This document shows, piece by piece, positions 34,855-44,204 of a DNA stretch of 58,135 nucleotides. Every line of letters begins with the position of its first letter. The first letter of the stretch is position 1. The notes under the pieces are model-generated. The model was given only the letters and a program-made list of their open reading frames with translations, had not been told where the DNA came from and did not search any database. The stretch is taken from NCBI GenBank assembly GCA_944332635.1, contig CALVKI010000007.1:1-58135 (forward strand). The letters are read 5' to 3'. Source of the DNA: an uncultured Bacilli bacterium. GTDB taxonomy: Bacteria; Bacillota_I; Bacilli_A; RF39; UBA660. The position numbers were made by a program, and so were the translations under genes.

Positions 34855-35073
34855 ATGAAAGATTTAATTTATTTTATTTTAGGTATTTTTTTTATGAGTA
34901 TTGGTATTTCTTTTTTTATTTTGTATTTTAATTTGTTTGTTTTTGGATATAGTTTTTTTGAATATTTAATGTTTTTATTTTGTAGATGGGAATGTTACTC
35001 ATTTTTAATAGGTTTTATTTTTATTTGTTTTGGTATTATTAGAAAGGAGAAAAAGCATGATATATATTTATGA
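34855..35073 (+). CDS. Small hydrophobic membrane protein
   Basis: 72 residues from ATG 34855; the open frame extends upstream to 34798, but the membrane-protein-like start MKDLIYFILG is favoured. Two helices (about 4-28 and 46-63) are joined by a short loop and followed by a basic tail. It overlaps the next gene by 17 bases. No family assigned; the ribosome-binding site is weak. Confidence 0.5.
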   Translation: MKDLIYFILGIFFMSIGISFFILYFNLFVFGYSFFEYLMFLFCRWECYSFLIGFIFICFGIIRKEKKHDIYL

Positions 35074-35701
35074 TTTATTACTTAATTATCAAGATGGTAA
35101 TCGATTAGTAGAGTTTTTTGAGTGGAGTAAAGATGATGTTTTGGAACATATTAAAAGAATACCTATGTTTGTTGTTCCTAGTGTTGATATTGATCATTTT
35201 TGTTTTTCTAATATAAAAATTGATTCTAAATTTTTAGAATTAATTAAGGGAAAAACATTGCTATATAAAAAAAGAAAATCAATTTTTTATAGTTGTTTAT
35301 TTTGTGATTTAAATAGAGTAATTGCTGTTGAGTTTTCTGGAAATGGTGAAATTATTTCTAAAAGTTGTTTATTACTTGATGAAGAAGAAGAAGTTATTCA
35401 AAGTGCTAAGGGAGTAGAAGAAGTACATATTTCTTATAAAGTTTTGAGTGATAATTATGAGACTTCTTTTTTGACTAGAAAAGAAGAATTTCAAAAGAGA
35501 TATTTATTATCTGAATTTTCTTCTTTTTCAGAAGATAAAGATATAGATATGTTTAATTATTTGTATGAAGAGGTATTTGGTAAAGATGATTTAGCTTTCG
35601 AAATAAAATATCAAAAGTTAATTGAAGATTTATCACAGCATTTTGATTGTCGGTATCAAAAATTATATGATATTATTCGTTTGAGTTATTCCAAAAAATA
35701 A
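35057..35701 (+). CDS. YjbA-like protein (UPF0736/DUF3603) next to trpS
   Basis: 214 residues from ATG 35057 with AGAAAGGAG upstream. The N-terminus IYDLLLNYQDGNRLVEFFEWSKDD resembles the start of B. subtilis YjbA-type proteins (hydrophobic start, then FHEWRKDD). In B. subtilis yjbA also lies next to trpS, as here, although the orientation is convergent in this window. Function unknown in the family. The link rests on short similarity plus neighbourhood, so moderate confidence. Confidence 0.6.
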   Translation: MIYIYDLLLNYQDGNRLVEFFEWSKDDVLEHIKRIPMFVVPSVDIDHFCFSNIKIDSKFLELIKGKTLLYKKRKSIFYSCLFCDLNRVIAVEFSGNGEIISKSCLLLDEEEEVIQSAKGVEEVHISYKVLSDNYETSFLTRKEEFQKRYLLSEFSSFSEDKDIDMFNYLYEEVFGKDDLAFEIKYQKLIEDLSQHFDCRYQKLYDIIRLSYSKK

Positions 35702-35726
35702 AAGAGCATCTTTTTGATGCTTTTTT
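35701..35726. terminator. Bidirectional terminator between the yjbA-like gene and trpS
   Basis: Stem AAAGAGCATC (35701-35710) with GATGCTTTTT (35716-35725), loop TTTTT. A-run on one side and T-run on the other let it serve both converging genes. Confidence 0.85.
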
Positions 35727-36729
35727 AGTAGTTTATTTTCATAGCAGATTTTATTTTTTTCATTTGTTCTTCAGCTTTTTCTTTAGCTTTTTTTGTTCCT
35801 GTATCTAATATTTTTTTTACTATTTCAGGATTGTTTTCATAATATTTTCTTTTTTCTCTAATAGGAGTTAAGAAAGTATTTATTGCTTCGATAAGTTCTT
35901 TTTTACATTGAACACATCCACGGGCACCTTTTTTACATTCGTTGCAAATATTTTTGGTATTTTCTTTTTTATTTATCAAATTATGATAGTAATATACCAT
36001 ACAAATATCAGGATTTGCTTTATCGTCTTTTTTTATTTTAGCTGGATCTGTTATTGCTCCCATAATTTTTTTCTTAATAGTTTCGTCATCATCATTTAGA
36101 AAAATAGCATTTCCTAAACTCTTACCCATTTTATCATTTCCGTCTAGACCTTTAACTCTTTTTGTTTCACTTAGTATTGCCTGTGGTTCTTTTAGTGTTT
36201 CTCCGTATATAAAATTGAATTTTCTAACAATTTCACGACATTGTTCTAGTAGTGGAAGTTGATCTTCACCAACTGGAACTACTTCTCCATTAAAAGCTGT
36301 GATATCTGCTGCTTGAGATACTGGGTATCCTAAAAAACCATAAGTAATTGATTCCCCATCATTACCAAATAGTTCTTTTTTTTGAGAGATTTCTGCTTTT
36401 ACAGTTGGATTTCTTTCAAGCCTTGCTACTGTAACTAAGTTTGAGTAGTAAACAGTAAGTTCGGATATTTCTGGTATTTTTGATTGAATAAAGAAATTTA
36501 CTTTTGTTGGATCTAGTCCTATAGATAATAAGTCGATTGTAATTTCTATTACGTTTTTTCTTATTTTGTCTGGATTGTTAAAATTATCAGTTAAGGCTTG
36601 AACATCGGCAATCTCTAGGTAGAAATCATAATCGTTTTGTAATTTTATATAGTTATGTCCTGCTCCAAAAAGGTGTCCTAAATGTAGGTTCCCTGTTGGT
36701 CTTAGACCGGTTAAGATTGTTTTTTTCAT
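35725..36729 (-). CDS. trpS: Tryptophanyl-tRNA synthetase with Cys-cluster motif
   Basis: 334 residues. The class I signatures are NLHLGH (14-19) and KMGKS (200-204). Charges Trp to tRNA-Trp in the cytosol. Cysteines at 243, 265, 272 and 275 give C-x21-C-x6-C-x2-C (with an extra Cys262). This is close to the C-x22-C-x6-C-x2-C that holds a [4Fe-4S] cluster in Thermotoga-type TrpRS. No T-box signature was found upstream. Minus-strand gene, convergent with its neighbour. Confidence 0.97.
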   Translation of the reverse strand: MKKTILTGLRPTGNLHLGHLFGAGHNYIKLQNDYDFYLEIADVQALTDNFNNPDKIRKNVIEITIDLLSIGLDPTKVNFFIQSKIPEISELTVYYSNLVTVARLERNPTVKAEISQKKELFGNDGESITYGFLGYPVSQAADITAFNGEVVPVGEDQLPLLEQCREIVRKFNFIYGETLKEPQAILSETKRVKGLDGNDKMGKSLGNAIFLNDDDETIKKKIMGAITDPAKIKKDDKANPDICMVYYYHNLINKKENTKNICNECKKGARGCVQCKKELIEAINTFLTPIREKRKYYENNPEIVKKILDTGTKKAKEKAEEQMKKIKSAMKINY

Positions 36730-37104
36730 TTTACCACTTTCTTTCTTTTTTATTTTAGCACATTTTAATTTACAAAAGAAGCTCTTTTTAGTATGTTTTT
36801 ATGTTATTACTGTTTATTATGATATGTTAAAAATAGTTTTTGTATCGTTTCTTAGTTATATAATAAAAAAATTTTTTTAATTTTAAAAAAGAGTGTCGTT
36901 TTTGTTTATATATGATATTTTTTTATTTCGTAGATATTAGAAATTTTCGAAAATAAACATTATATAGGATATATCTTTTATATTTTTTTTTTAATTATGT
37001 TATTGTTTTTATTTTCTGCTATTCTTTGTTTTTTGTAATTTTAACTTAAAGTGTTGTGTTAAATTAATTTGTAAGGTATAATATAAGGCGTTGGAGGGAT
37101 ATAA
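36730..37104. promoter_or_regulatory. Divergent region between trpS and tig; tig promoter at 37054-37082
   Basis: 375 bases with no gene. The tig promoter is -35 TTGTGT (37054-37059), spacer 17, -10 TATAAT (37077-37082), then GGAGGG before ATG 37105. A trpS promoter could not be fixed. No CIRCE element and no T-box were seen; the rest is AT-rich filler. Confidence 0.7.
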
Positions 37105-38433
37105 ATGGCAAAAGAAAAAGAAACAGAAAATAAGAAAGAAATAAAGAAAAATGTATCAAAGGAAGTAAAAAAAGATAAAATGAAAAACGTTCATGAAGTA
37201 GTTATTAAAATAGATGGTGAAATTTGGTCTAAAGCACTTGATAGTTCTTTTAAGAAAAAGCAAAAGACTGCTAAGGTGGATGGTTTTAGAAAAGGTAAAG
37301 TACCAAGAGACATTTATGAAAAACATTTTGGTAAAGAATCTTTATTTATTGATGCAGCTGACAGTGTATTACAAGATGCTTATATGAAAGCGATGGAAGA
37401 ATCTAAGTTAGTTCCTGTTGTTCAACCTGCTGTTGATTTAAAAAGTTTAAGTGAAGATGGAGTTGAATTTACTTTTAAAATTATTACTAAGCCAGAAATA
37501 AAAGTTAAAAAGTATAAGGGACTAAATATTAAACCTGAAAAAGTTGAGGTTAGTGAAGAAGAAATAAATCATGAACTTGGACATTTATTAGAAAAATATA
37601 CTGAACTTGTTACAAAAGAAGAAGGAACTGTAGAAGAAGGTAATACAGCAGTTATTGATTTTGAAGGATTTAAAGATGGTGTTGCTTTTGATGGTGGAAA
37701 AGGTGAAAATTATTCATTAGAAATTGGTTCTCATACTTTTATTCCTGGATTTGAAGAACAAGTTGTTGGTATGAAAGCTGGAGAGGAAAAAGATATTGAA
37801 GTTACTTTTCCAGAGGATTATGGAGCAAAAGATTTAGCTGGTTCTAAGGTTATATTTAAGGTAAAAGTTCATGAAATTAAAGAAAAACAAAATAGAGATT
37901 TAGATGAGGATTTCTTTGAAGATTTAGGAATGGAAGGAGTTAACTCTGAAGAAACTTTAAAAGAGGAAATTAAAAAATCCATTTTAGCACAAAAAGAGAT
38001 GGATGTAGAAAATAAATATATTGATGCTATTTTAGAAGGTGTTTCTAACAATGTTGAAGTGGATATTCCTGAGGAAATGGTCGAAGAAGAAGTAAATCGT
38101 TTAATGAAACGTTTTGAGCAACAAATGAAAATGCAAGGAATCTCTTTAGATTTATATTATCAATTTACTCAATCTAGTGAAGGCGATTTAAGAAATCAAT
38201 TAGAAAAAGAAGCTTATTCAAATGTTTTATATCGTTTGATGTTAGAAGAAATAATGAATTTAGAAAAAATAGAAGTGTCTTTAGAAGAGGCAGAAAAAGA
38301 AGCAGAAGAATTAGCTAATAAATATCAAATGCAAAAAGACGAATTTTTACAACAATTTGGTGGAATTGATATGGTTCAATATGATTTAGAAATGAGAAAA
38401 ACTATTGAATTATTAAAAGAAGTTAATAAGTAA
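37105..38433 (+). CDS. tig: Trigger factor (ribosome-associated chaperone and prolyl isomerase)
   Basis: 442 residues. A Lys/Glu-rich N-terminal extension of ~26 residues precedes the usual start, then the ribosome-docking signature GFRKGKVP (56-63). An FKBP-type domain follows (about 178-262, NTAVIDFEGFKDG and FIPGFEEQVVGMKAGE), and a helical C-terminal domain. Trigger factor binds the ribosome exit site and helps new chains fold. The charged extension is unusual. Confidence 0.96.
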   Translation: MAKEKETENKKEIKKNVSKEVKKDKMKNVHEVVIKIDGEIWSKALDSSFKKKQKTAKVDGFRKGKVPRDIYEKHFGKESLFIDAADSVLQDAYMKAMEESKLVPVVQPAVDLKSLSEDGVEFTFKIITKPEIKVKKYKGLNIKPEKVEVSEEEINHELGHLLEKYTELVTKEEGTVEEGNTAVIDFEGFKDGVAFDGGKGENYSLEIGSHTFIPGFEEQVVGMKAGEEKDIEVTFPEDYGAKDLAGSKVIFKVKVHEIKEKQNRDLDEDFFEDLGMEGVNSEETLKEEIKKSILAQKEMDVENKYIDAILEGVSNNVEVDIPEEMVEEEVNRLMKRFEQQMKMQGISLDLYYQFTQSSEGDLRNQLEKEAYSNVLYRLMLEEIMNLEKIEVSLEEAEKEAEELANKYQMQKDEFLQQFGGIDMVQYDLEMRKTIELLKEVNK

Positions 38434-38468
38434 AAAAGTGGTAGTCTAAAATTCATGGATTAAGGTAA

Positions 38469-38498
38469 GTGTGGACATAAAAAGTGTCTACATTTTTT
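38469..38498 (+). terminator. tig terminator
   Basis: Stem GTGTGGACA (38469-38477) with TGTCTACAT (38485-38493), two G-T pairs, then a T-run. Confidence 0.75.
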
Positions 38499-39231
38499 GT
38501 TATAATAAAAAATTGATAAAGGAAATGATAGAAATTTACCAAAATTTATAATTTCTAGAGGCTTAATTTTGAAGTGGTTTTTTAGAAAAATTAAGAAATC
38601 AAAATGTTATTAATTAAAAAGAATTTTAGTGTTGGTTGTTTGAATGTTATAGTTAAAATAATAATAGATATGGAATTCATTAAATATGAATTAAAAGTTG
38701 AAGATGAATAATAGAATAATGAAGGAATATCATTAGTTGTTATGTTAAATAATAAGATTATTAAGGAAAAATAATTGTAATTAGTTAAAAATAGGAAGGA
38801 TTTTTTTACTTATATAATTTTAATTATAGATATTTTATGAAATTAAATATAATTTATTGAATAAATACAATATTTTGAATATATAGCGATTGTTTGTGTT
38901 AGTTAGTCAAAATAAAAATAAGAAAAAAATCTATTGAATATATTTAATAATTGAAAATTTTGAAAGAATAATATTCATAATTGTTGTTGATAATTTGTAT
39001 TATAAAAAAGTTAGTTAAAGAAGATAATGTACATATATTTTAACTAAAATGATTATTAAGCTGTTAAAAAAATATATAAAATTACTTGTGTATTAATATT
39101 ATTTAAAACTTTAAGTATTGATTAAAATATAAAAGATAAATTAAGTATATAATTTAACTGTTGTTGAACTATAATTTTTATTTCAATAAACTACTACTTT
39201 TTACCAAATTTTGAAAATTTATGGTAATTTC

Positions 39232-39260
39232 TTGATGTCAAAATACTTTTATTATATAAT
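39232..39260 (+). promoter_or_regulatory. lon promoter
   Basis: -35 TTGATG (39232-39237), spacer 17, -10 TATAAT (39255-39260). GGAGGTGG lies before ATG 39297. No CIRCE or CtsR box was seen. Confidence 0.75.
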
Positions 39261-39296
39261 AGTAAGCAGTATTTAAAATTTGGAGGTGGACTATCT

Positions 39297-41621
39297 ATGA
39301 ATAATAAAAAACTAGCAGTTTTAGTTTTGAATGATGTGGTAGTCTTTCCAAATAATGAAGTAAGAATCGAATATGATGATACTTTTCAAAAAGCTAGTAT
39401 TGATTATACTGACAGTACGGATGATAAATATTTGGTTATTGTAAATCCTATAGATTCGAATTATGTGGAGGATGTTACTTCTTTACCTAGCTATGGTATT
39501 TTAGGGCAGTTAAAATTAAAATTAACTGTTCCAAATGGGAAAACAAGAGTGGTTATTCAAGGTATACGTCGAGTTTCAGTCAGTAATTATTTTTATGATA
39601 ATGGTTTTTATCATGTTGATGTGAAAGAAATTTCTTGTATTTCTACAAGTGATGAAAAAAACTATTTTACTTTGCTTATGAAATCTTTAAATCGTTATAT
39701 TGAAAAAGCACCTTATATGAGTAATGCTGTTGTTAGCCAGTTGGATTCTGCTGATACGCTTGATGAACTTTGTGATCTAGTTGGTTCTTTTTTGCCTGTT
39801 GATTATGCAAAAAAGAAAAAATATGTACTTACTATTTCTCCTATTGAAAGAGCTCATCTTATTATTGAAGATATGAATGAAGAAGTAAAATTTTTAGAGC
39901 TCGAGCGGAAAATAGAAAATGAAGTAGAGCAAGAAATAGAAGAAAGCCAAAAAGAATATTTTCTAAGAGAAAAGCTTCGTGCTATAAAACGTGAATTAGG
40001 AGATATTAATAGTAAGGAAGATGAAGTAGAAAGTTTAAAGAAAAAACTTTCTAAATTAAAATGTAATTATAAAGTAAAAGAAAAAATTAGAAATGAGATT
40101 TCTAGATATGAGGCTAGCAGTAGTCACTCACCTGAAATTGGTATGATTCGAGATTATTTAGATTGGATGTTTCATTTACCTTGGAATATTTACACAAAGG
40201 ATATTAGTGATTTAACTAAGGTAGAATCTGTTTTAAATTCTAGTCATCATGCTTTAGATGAAGTAAAAGCACGTATTTTAGAATATCTTGCTGTTAAACA
40301 AAATACTAATAATTTGCGTAGTCCTATTCTATGTTTAGTTGGTCCTCCTGGAGTTGGTAAGACTTCGCTTGCACTAAGTATTGCATTTAGTCTTGGCAGA
40401 AAAGTGGCAAAAATTAGTGTTGGTGGTATTAATGATGAAGCTGAAATTGTTGGTCATCGTCGTACTTATGTAGGTGCAAATCCGGGTAGAATTATTCAAG
40501 GAATTCGTAAAGCGGGGACTGCTAATCCTGTTTTTATTATTGATGAGATTGATAAGATGACAAAAGATATAAAAGGAGATCCTGCAAGTAGTTTACTTGA
40601 AGTGTTAGATCCTGAACAGAATGATAAATTTTCTGATCATTACATTGAGGAAGAATTTGATTTATCAAAGGTGTTATTTATTGCTACTGCTAATTATATT
40701 GATCAAATTCCTTATGAGCTTCGTGATCGTTTGGAAATTATTGAACTTACTAGTTATACAGAATACGAAAAAGTTGATATTGCTAAAAATCATTTAATTC
40801 CAAGAGCTATGGATGAGCACGGTTTAACGTCTTTACAAATTCAATTGGATGATTCAGCAATCATGGATATGATTCGGTATTATACGAAGGAAGCTGGAGT
40901 TCGTGATTTAGATAGAACTATTGCGACATTATTTAGAAAGGTCGTAAAAAAAATATTATTAGAAAAAGAACAGATATTTTATCATATTACAGCGAAAGAT
41001 TTGGAAAAATTTTTAGGTAAGAGGAAATATAGTTATGAAAAGACTGGGAAAAAGGCAGAAATAGGAGTTGTAAATGGTATGGCATATACTGTTTTTGGTG
41101 GAGATATTTTGCCAATCGAAGTGACTATGTTTCCTGGTAAGGGTGAACTTATTCTTACTGGTTCTTTGGGGGATGTTATGCAGGAATCTTGTCAAATTGC
41201 TTTTAGTTATATAAAAGCTAAAGCCCATGATTTTTTAATTCCTATTAAGATGGTTTCGGAAAATGATATTCATCTTCATTTTCCAGAGGGAGCAGTTAAT
41301 AAGGATGGTCCATCTGCTGGTATTGCTATTACAACAGCTATGATTAGTCTATTTAAAAATCAGGCGATAGCTAATGATATTTCTATGACAGGAGAGATTA
41401 CTTTACGTGGACGAATTCTTCCTATAGGAGGTCTTCGTGAGAAAGTAATAGGATCTCATAGGGCAGGAATTAGAAAAATATTTTTACCTAAGGAAAACAA
41501 AGCTGATTTAGAAGTTATTCCGGAGGAAGTAAAAAAAGATATTAAATTCACTTTTGTAGAAAATTACCTTGATGTTTATAAGCAATTATTTGGAAGTAAT
41601 AAAGAGCATGATGGAAAGTAA
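39297..41621 (+). CDS. lon: ATP-dependent protease Lon (LonA type)
   Basis: 774 residues, normal length. Lon N-terminal domain and coiled coil (1-300), AAA+ module with Walker A GPPGVGKT (349-356) and Walker B VFIIDEIDK (D416, E417), sensor region IPYELRDRLE, and the proteolytic domain with Ser673 (KDGPSAGIAI) and Lys716 (GGLREKVIGS). Degrades misfolded and regulatory proteins in the cytosol. The start follows GGAGGTGG. The next gene overlaps its 3' end. Confidence 0.97.
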   Translation: MNNKKLAVLVLNDVVVFPNNEVRIEYDDTFQKASIDYTDSTDDKYLVIVNPIDSNYVEDVTSLPSYGILGQLKLKLTVPNGKTRVVIQGIRRVSVSNYFYDNGFYHVDVKEISCISTSDEKNYFTLLMKSLNRYIEKAPYMSNAVVSQLDSADTLDELCDLVGSFLPVDYAKKKKYVLTISPIERAHLIIEDMNEEVKFLELERKIENEVEQEIEESQKEYFLREKLRAIKRELGDINSKEDEVESLKKKLSKLKCNYKVKEKIRNEISRYEASSSHSPEIGMIRDYLDWMFHLPWNIYTKDISDLTKVESVLNSSHHALDEVKARILEYLAVKQNTNNLRSPILCLVGPPGVGKTSLALSIAFSLGRKVAKISVGGINDEAEIVGHRRTYVGANPGRIIQGIRKAGTANPVFIIDEIDKMTKDIKGDPASSLLEVLDPEQNDKFSDHYIEEEFDLSKVLFIATANYIDQIPYELRDRLEIIELTSYTEYEKVDIAKNHLIPRAMDEHGLTSLQIQLDDSAIMDMIRYYTKEAGVRDLDRTIATLFRKVVKKILLEKEQIFYHITAKDLEKFLGKRKYSYEKTGKKAEIGVVNGMAYTVFGGDILPIEVTMFPGKGELILTGSLGDVMQESCQIAFSYIKAKAHDFLIPIKMVSENDIHLHFPEGAVNKDGPSAGIAITTAMISLFKNQAIANDISMTGEITLRGRILPIGGLREKVIGSHRAGIRKIFLPKENKADLEVIPEEVKKDIKFTFVENYLDVYKQLFGSNKEHDGK

Positions 41622-42264
41622 AAATAAGAAGATTGTAGATGACTGGGTTTCTAGTTTATATTTAAAAAATTATTTGGCTACATGTTCTGTTCAACAATTA
41701 TGTGAACTTGTTTCTGATTTTAATTTCTTTCAGTCTTTTCTTTATGATTGTAGTGTGTTATTTAGAGAAGAACCAGTATTTTTATTATTAGATGATATTT
41801 TTTTGAAAAAAATCTCTGATGTTGTTAATAGTAATCGCTTTTCCTTTTATGAAAAAGCAATTTCTGAACTTTCTAACGAAGTTATAATAGGGGTTAATGA
41901 TCTGTCTTGTATGTCAGATTACATTAAGCAAAGTAGAATTATTAATTATTTATTATTTCAAGAAGAATATCGTAAAAGACAAATTGATACTATTGATAAG
42001 CTTATTGAAGTTAATATTAATGATTTTGTTGCATTTACAGGAATTAAAGATGGAAAACAATATTTATCTACATTTGATGTCTTGTCCAGTTTGAATTACT
42101 TTACCTATATTTGTCCTGAATGTTTTCAAGATAGTGATTTTTATTCTAATACTCTTTCTTTTTTAGATTCTTGTTGTAAGGTTTCGTTTTATAGAAAGAT
42201 GGGGAAAGATTATCGATATGCAATAAGAACGAAGAAAGCTATTCAAAAAGTAAAAAAGAGTTAA
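41608..42264 (+). CDS. Unidentified protein downstream of lon
   Basis: 218 residues; ATG 41608 or 41611, inside the end of lon, with only a weak AAAGAG site, so coupled translation is likely. Helix-rich, no membrane segment and no known motif. A C-terminal pair of Cys (YICPECF) and a later SCCKV could be structural. B. subtilis has ysxC at this place, but this is not a GTPase. It lies between lon and a spoVID-like gene and ends in a terminator. Confidence 0.7.
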   Translation: MMESKNKKIVDDWVSSLYLKNYLATCSVQQLCELVSDFNFFQSFLYDCSVLFREEPVFLLLDDIFLKKISDVVNSNRFSFYEKAISELSNEVIIGVNDLSCMSDYIKQSRIINYLLFQEEYRKRQIDTIDKLIEVNINDFVAFTGIKDGKQYLSTFDVLSSLNYFTYICPECFQDSDFYSNTLSFLDSCCKVSFYRKMGKDYRYAIRTKKAIQKVKKS

Positions 42265-42282
42265 TTATTTGACTCTTTTTTC
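42252..42282 (+). terminator. Terminator after the lon unit
   Basis: Stem AAAAAAGAGT (42252-42261) with ACTCTTTTTT (42272-42281), ten-base loop, stop codon TAA within the loop. Confidence 0.85.
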
Positions 42283-42325
42283 ATATTCATTTTTATTTTT
42301 CATATACTCTGGTAGGAGGGATAAA

Positions 42326-43054
42326 ATGCGAAAAGTTATTTCGTTTGATAAAAAATTAGAATTTAAAACTATGATAGGGGAAGTAACTTCAATTTCTTTA
42401 GATCCTGATTTAAAATTTTCTGATGATGGTGATGTATCAGGAGAGTTAATTATATCTGGAAAATATAAGTTGACAGCTGCTTCAAGGTTGGAAGATGATT
42501 TTTTGTTTTCTTTACCTGTAGAGATTGCGTTAAGTGAAAAGTTGGAAGAAGATACTCGTAATGTTTATGTTGATGATTTTCATTATCAAGTAGATGCTGA
42601 TGATGATATTTTGAATTGTCATATTGATTTGGTAATAGAAGGAGTTGAAAAAATTGATGTTAAAGATGAAATGGAAAATGATTTAGAGAATAAGCCAAAA
42701 GAGGAAATAAGTGATATGAGAATTGAGTCTAATTTATTGGATTTATCAAGTAAACAAGAATTAGAGGAACATTTGATGATTGATGATCATTCTTTGGAAA
42801 AAAATGAAGTGAAAACAGAGGTTGTTGAGAGTAGTGAAAAGGTAGAGGAACATGCTGTTGGATCTTTATTCTCTTCATTTAAGGATAGTGATGAGAGTTT
42901 TGCAACTTATTCTGTTTATATTATTCGAGAAAATGATACTATTGATACTATTATGACAAAGTATAATGTTCATCGTGAAGAATTAGAAGATTATAATGAT
43001 TTAGATAATTTGATGATTGGTACAAAAATCATTATTCCAACTCAACATGAATAG
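42326..43054 (+). CDS. spoVID: SpoVID-like spore coat morphogenetic protein with LysM domain
   Basis: 242 residues from ATG 42326 (TAGGAGGG upstream). The N-terminal domain (MRKVISFDKKLEF, EVTSISLDPDL, ISGKYKLTA) resembles the SpoVID N-terminal domain. A long acidic linker leads to a C-terminal LysM (about 197-241; VYIIRENDTIDTIMTKYNV, LMIGTKIIIP). SpoVID links coat layers to the forespore surface. Followed by a ysxE-like gene, as in B. subtilis (lon ... spoVID-ysxE). Shorter than Bacillus SpoVID (about 575 aa). Confidence 0.82.
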   Translation: MRKVISFDKKLEFKTMIGEVTSISLDPDLKFSDDGDVSGELIISGKYKLTAASRLEDDFLFSLPVEIALSEKLEEDTRNVYVDDFHYQVDADDDILNCHIDLVIEGVEKIDVKDEMENDLENKPKEEISDMRIESNLLDLSSKQELEEHLMIDDHSLEKNEVKTEVVESSEKVEEHAVGSLFSSFKDSDESFATYSVYIIRENDTIDTIMTKYNVHREELEDYNDLDNLMIGTKIIIPTQHE

Positions 43055-43934
43055 CTCATATTTTCATAATTGTTTTTATGTTCGTGGAAAGAAAGTAATA
43101 GAAACTGATGAGGGAAAGTTTTTTATTGTTCCTAAAAGTCGTGATAAGAAAAAAATCTTTCACTATTTAGAAATGAAAAAATTTCCTTTCTTTTTACCTG
43201 TTGAGATAGTAAATAGAAATTCTTATGAAATTTATCGTTATGTTGAAGATGATACTAATATTCATGATAAAGCGATTGATTTAGTTCATATTCTTAGTTT
43301 GCTTCATGTAAAAACAACAACTTATCAAGAAGTTGTTTTAGATAATGTGAAAAAATTATATGAAGATATTTTAAATCAGCTTGATATCTTATTTCAATTT
43401 TATGAAAAGTTAGTAGAAAATATAGAATCTCATATTTATATGTCACCAGATGAATATTTATTTATTCGTAATAGTAGTTTATTTTATCAAAATTTAGAAC
43501 AAAGTAGACATTATTTAGAGTTATGGTATCAAAATAAGAAACAAGCTAGTAAAGAACGTATAGTTTTTTTACATGGAAAACCTTGTTTAGATACTTTTAT
43601 TGATGGTAATAATCCTTACTTTATGGAGTGGGATGATTCTTATCGTGGGTACGTTAGTTATGATTTTTTATATTTTTATAAAAAAAATTCTCTTATATTA
43701 GAAATGCAGTCTTTATTTCAAATTTATCAAAGTAAATATCCTTTTTCTGATGATGAGAAGTATTTATTTTTTTGTCTTATATTGTTAGATCAGAAGATAG
43801 AATTTACTTCTAATTATTATGAAAATACAGTGTTAGTTCAAAATAGGGTTTCTTATGCAATGAAAGTAAAAAAATTTATTTTAGAACAGGATCAGAAAAA
43901 TCAAAAAGCAAATCAAGAAGAATTCAGCGAGTAA
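43047..43934 (+). CDS. ysxE: YsxE/CotS-like spore protein of the kinase-fold family
   Basis: 295 residues from ATG 43047, within the end of spoVID (overlap 8 bases) and without a clear ribosome-binding site, so coupled. The fold follows the CotS/YsxE/YutH group of aminoglycoside-phosphotransferase-like coat proteins. The HGKP region (IVFLHGKPCLDTF) and the later EWDDSYRGYVSYDFLYF take the place of the catalytic and metal loops. These proteins sit in the spore coat and may not be active kinases. The neighbourhood matches B. subtilis. Confidence 0.75.
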   Translation: MNSSYFHNCFYVRGKKVIETDEGKFFIVPKSRDKKKIFHYLEMKKFPFFLPVEIVNRNSYEIYRYVEDDTNIHDKAIDLVHILSLLHVKTTTYQEVVLDNVKKLYEDILNQLDILFQFYEKLVENIESHIYMSPDEYLFIRNSSLFYQNLEQSRHYLELWYQNKKQASKERIVFLHGKPCLDTFIDGNNPYFMEWDDSYRGYVSYDFLYFYKKNSLILEMQSLFQIYQSKYPFSDDEKYLFFCLILLDQKIEFTSNYYENTVLVQNRVSYAMKVKKFILEQDQKNQKANQEEFSE

Positions 43935-44093
43935 AATGATAGCATTTAATCTTGTAGTAATAAAAATTAATAGTATTATTTGGTAGAAAACAATAATTAA
44001 AGTTGCTACTATACCTAAAAGATAGAATATGTTATTTCTTCTTTTTTGTTTGCAATAATTGCATCTGCAAAATAGGTTATGTTTTGTTTTCAT
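43881..44093 (-). CDS. Small membrane protein with N-terminal Cys motif
   Basis: 70 residues on the minus strand. It begins MKTKHNLFCRCNYCKQKRR, with three Cys that could bind a metal, then two helices (about 22-43 and 48-70). The start follows CTAGGTGATTTT, the same leader found before the nifU-type gene at 57583, which supports it as real. It overlaps the end of ysxE tail to tail. Function unknown. Confidence 0.6.
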   Translation of the reverse strand: MKTKHNLFCRCNYCKQKRRNNIFYLLGIVATLIIVFYQIILLIFITTRLNAIILLAEFFLICFLIFLILF

Positions 44094-44142
44094 AAAATCA
44101 CCTAGTATAATTTATGATTTTATTTTATTTTTGTTATTTTTG

Positions 44143-44171
44143 TTGACATATATAAGTAAATCTATTATAAT
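44143..44171 (+). promoter_or_regulatory. Promoter of the Fur/PerR-type regulator
   Basis: -35 TTGACA (44143-44148), spacer 17, -10 TATAAT (44166-44171), both at consensus. The operator overlaps the start point. Confidence 0.85.
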
Positions 44172-44176
44172 GTTAT

Positions 44177-44191
44177 TGATAATTATTATCA
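44177..44191 (+). promoter_or_regulatory. Fur/PerR operator, perfect 7-1-7 dyad
   Basis: TGATAAT-T-ATTATCA, a perfect inverted repeat identical to the B. subtilis Fur 7-1-7 consensus and close to the Per box. It covers the expected start point, so the regulator likely represses itself. Confidence 0.8.
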
Positions 44192-44204
44192 TTAAAGGTG
44201 AATT

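Larger units (their letters stand above)
38434..39296 (+). other. Long AT-rich intergenic stretch between tig and lon with a decayed ORF
   Basis: About 860 bases. It starts with a terminator (38469-38498) and ends with the lon promoter. Between them, a piece about 38615-38774 reads open apart from two adjacent stops (DMEFIKYELKVEDE, then NNEGISLVVMLNNKIIKEK), looking like a remnant of a lost small gene. The rest has no frame or motif that could be supported. Confidence 0.4.

Noticed and set aside
36730-36900. T-box leader before trpS
   Set aside because: The conserved TGGNACCGCG core was not found on the minus strand upstream of trpS.
37020-39296. CIRCE or CtsR heat-shock boxes before tig or lon
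   Set aside because: No TTAGCACTC-N9-GAGTGCTAA and no paired GGTCAAA heptads; only ordinary promoters were seen.
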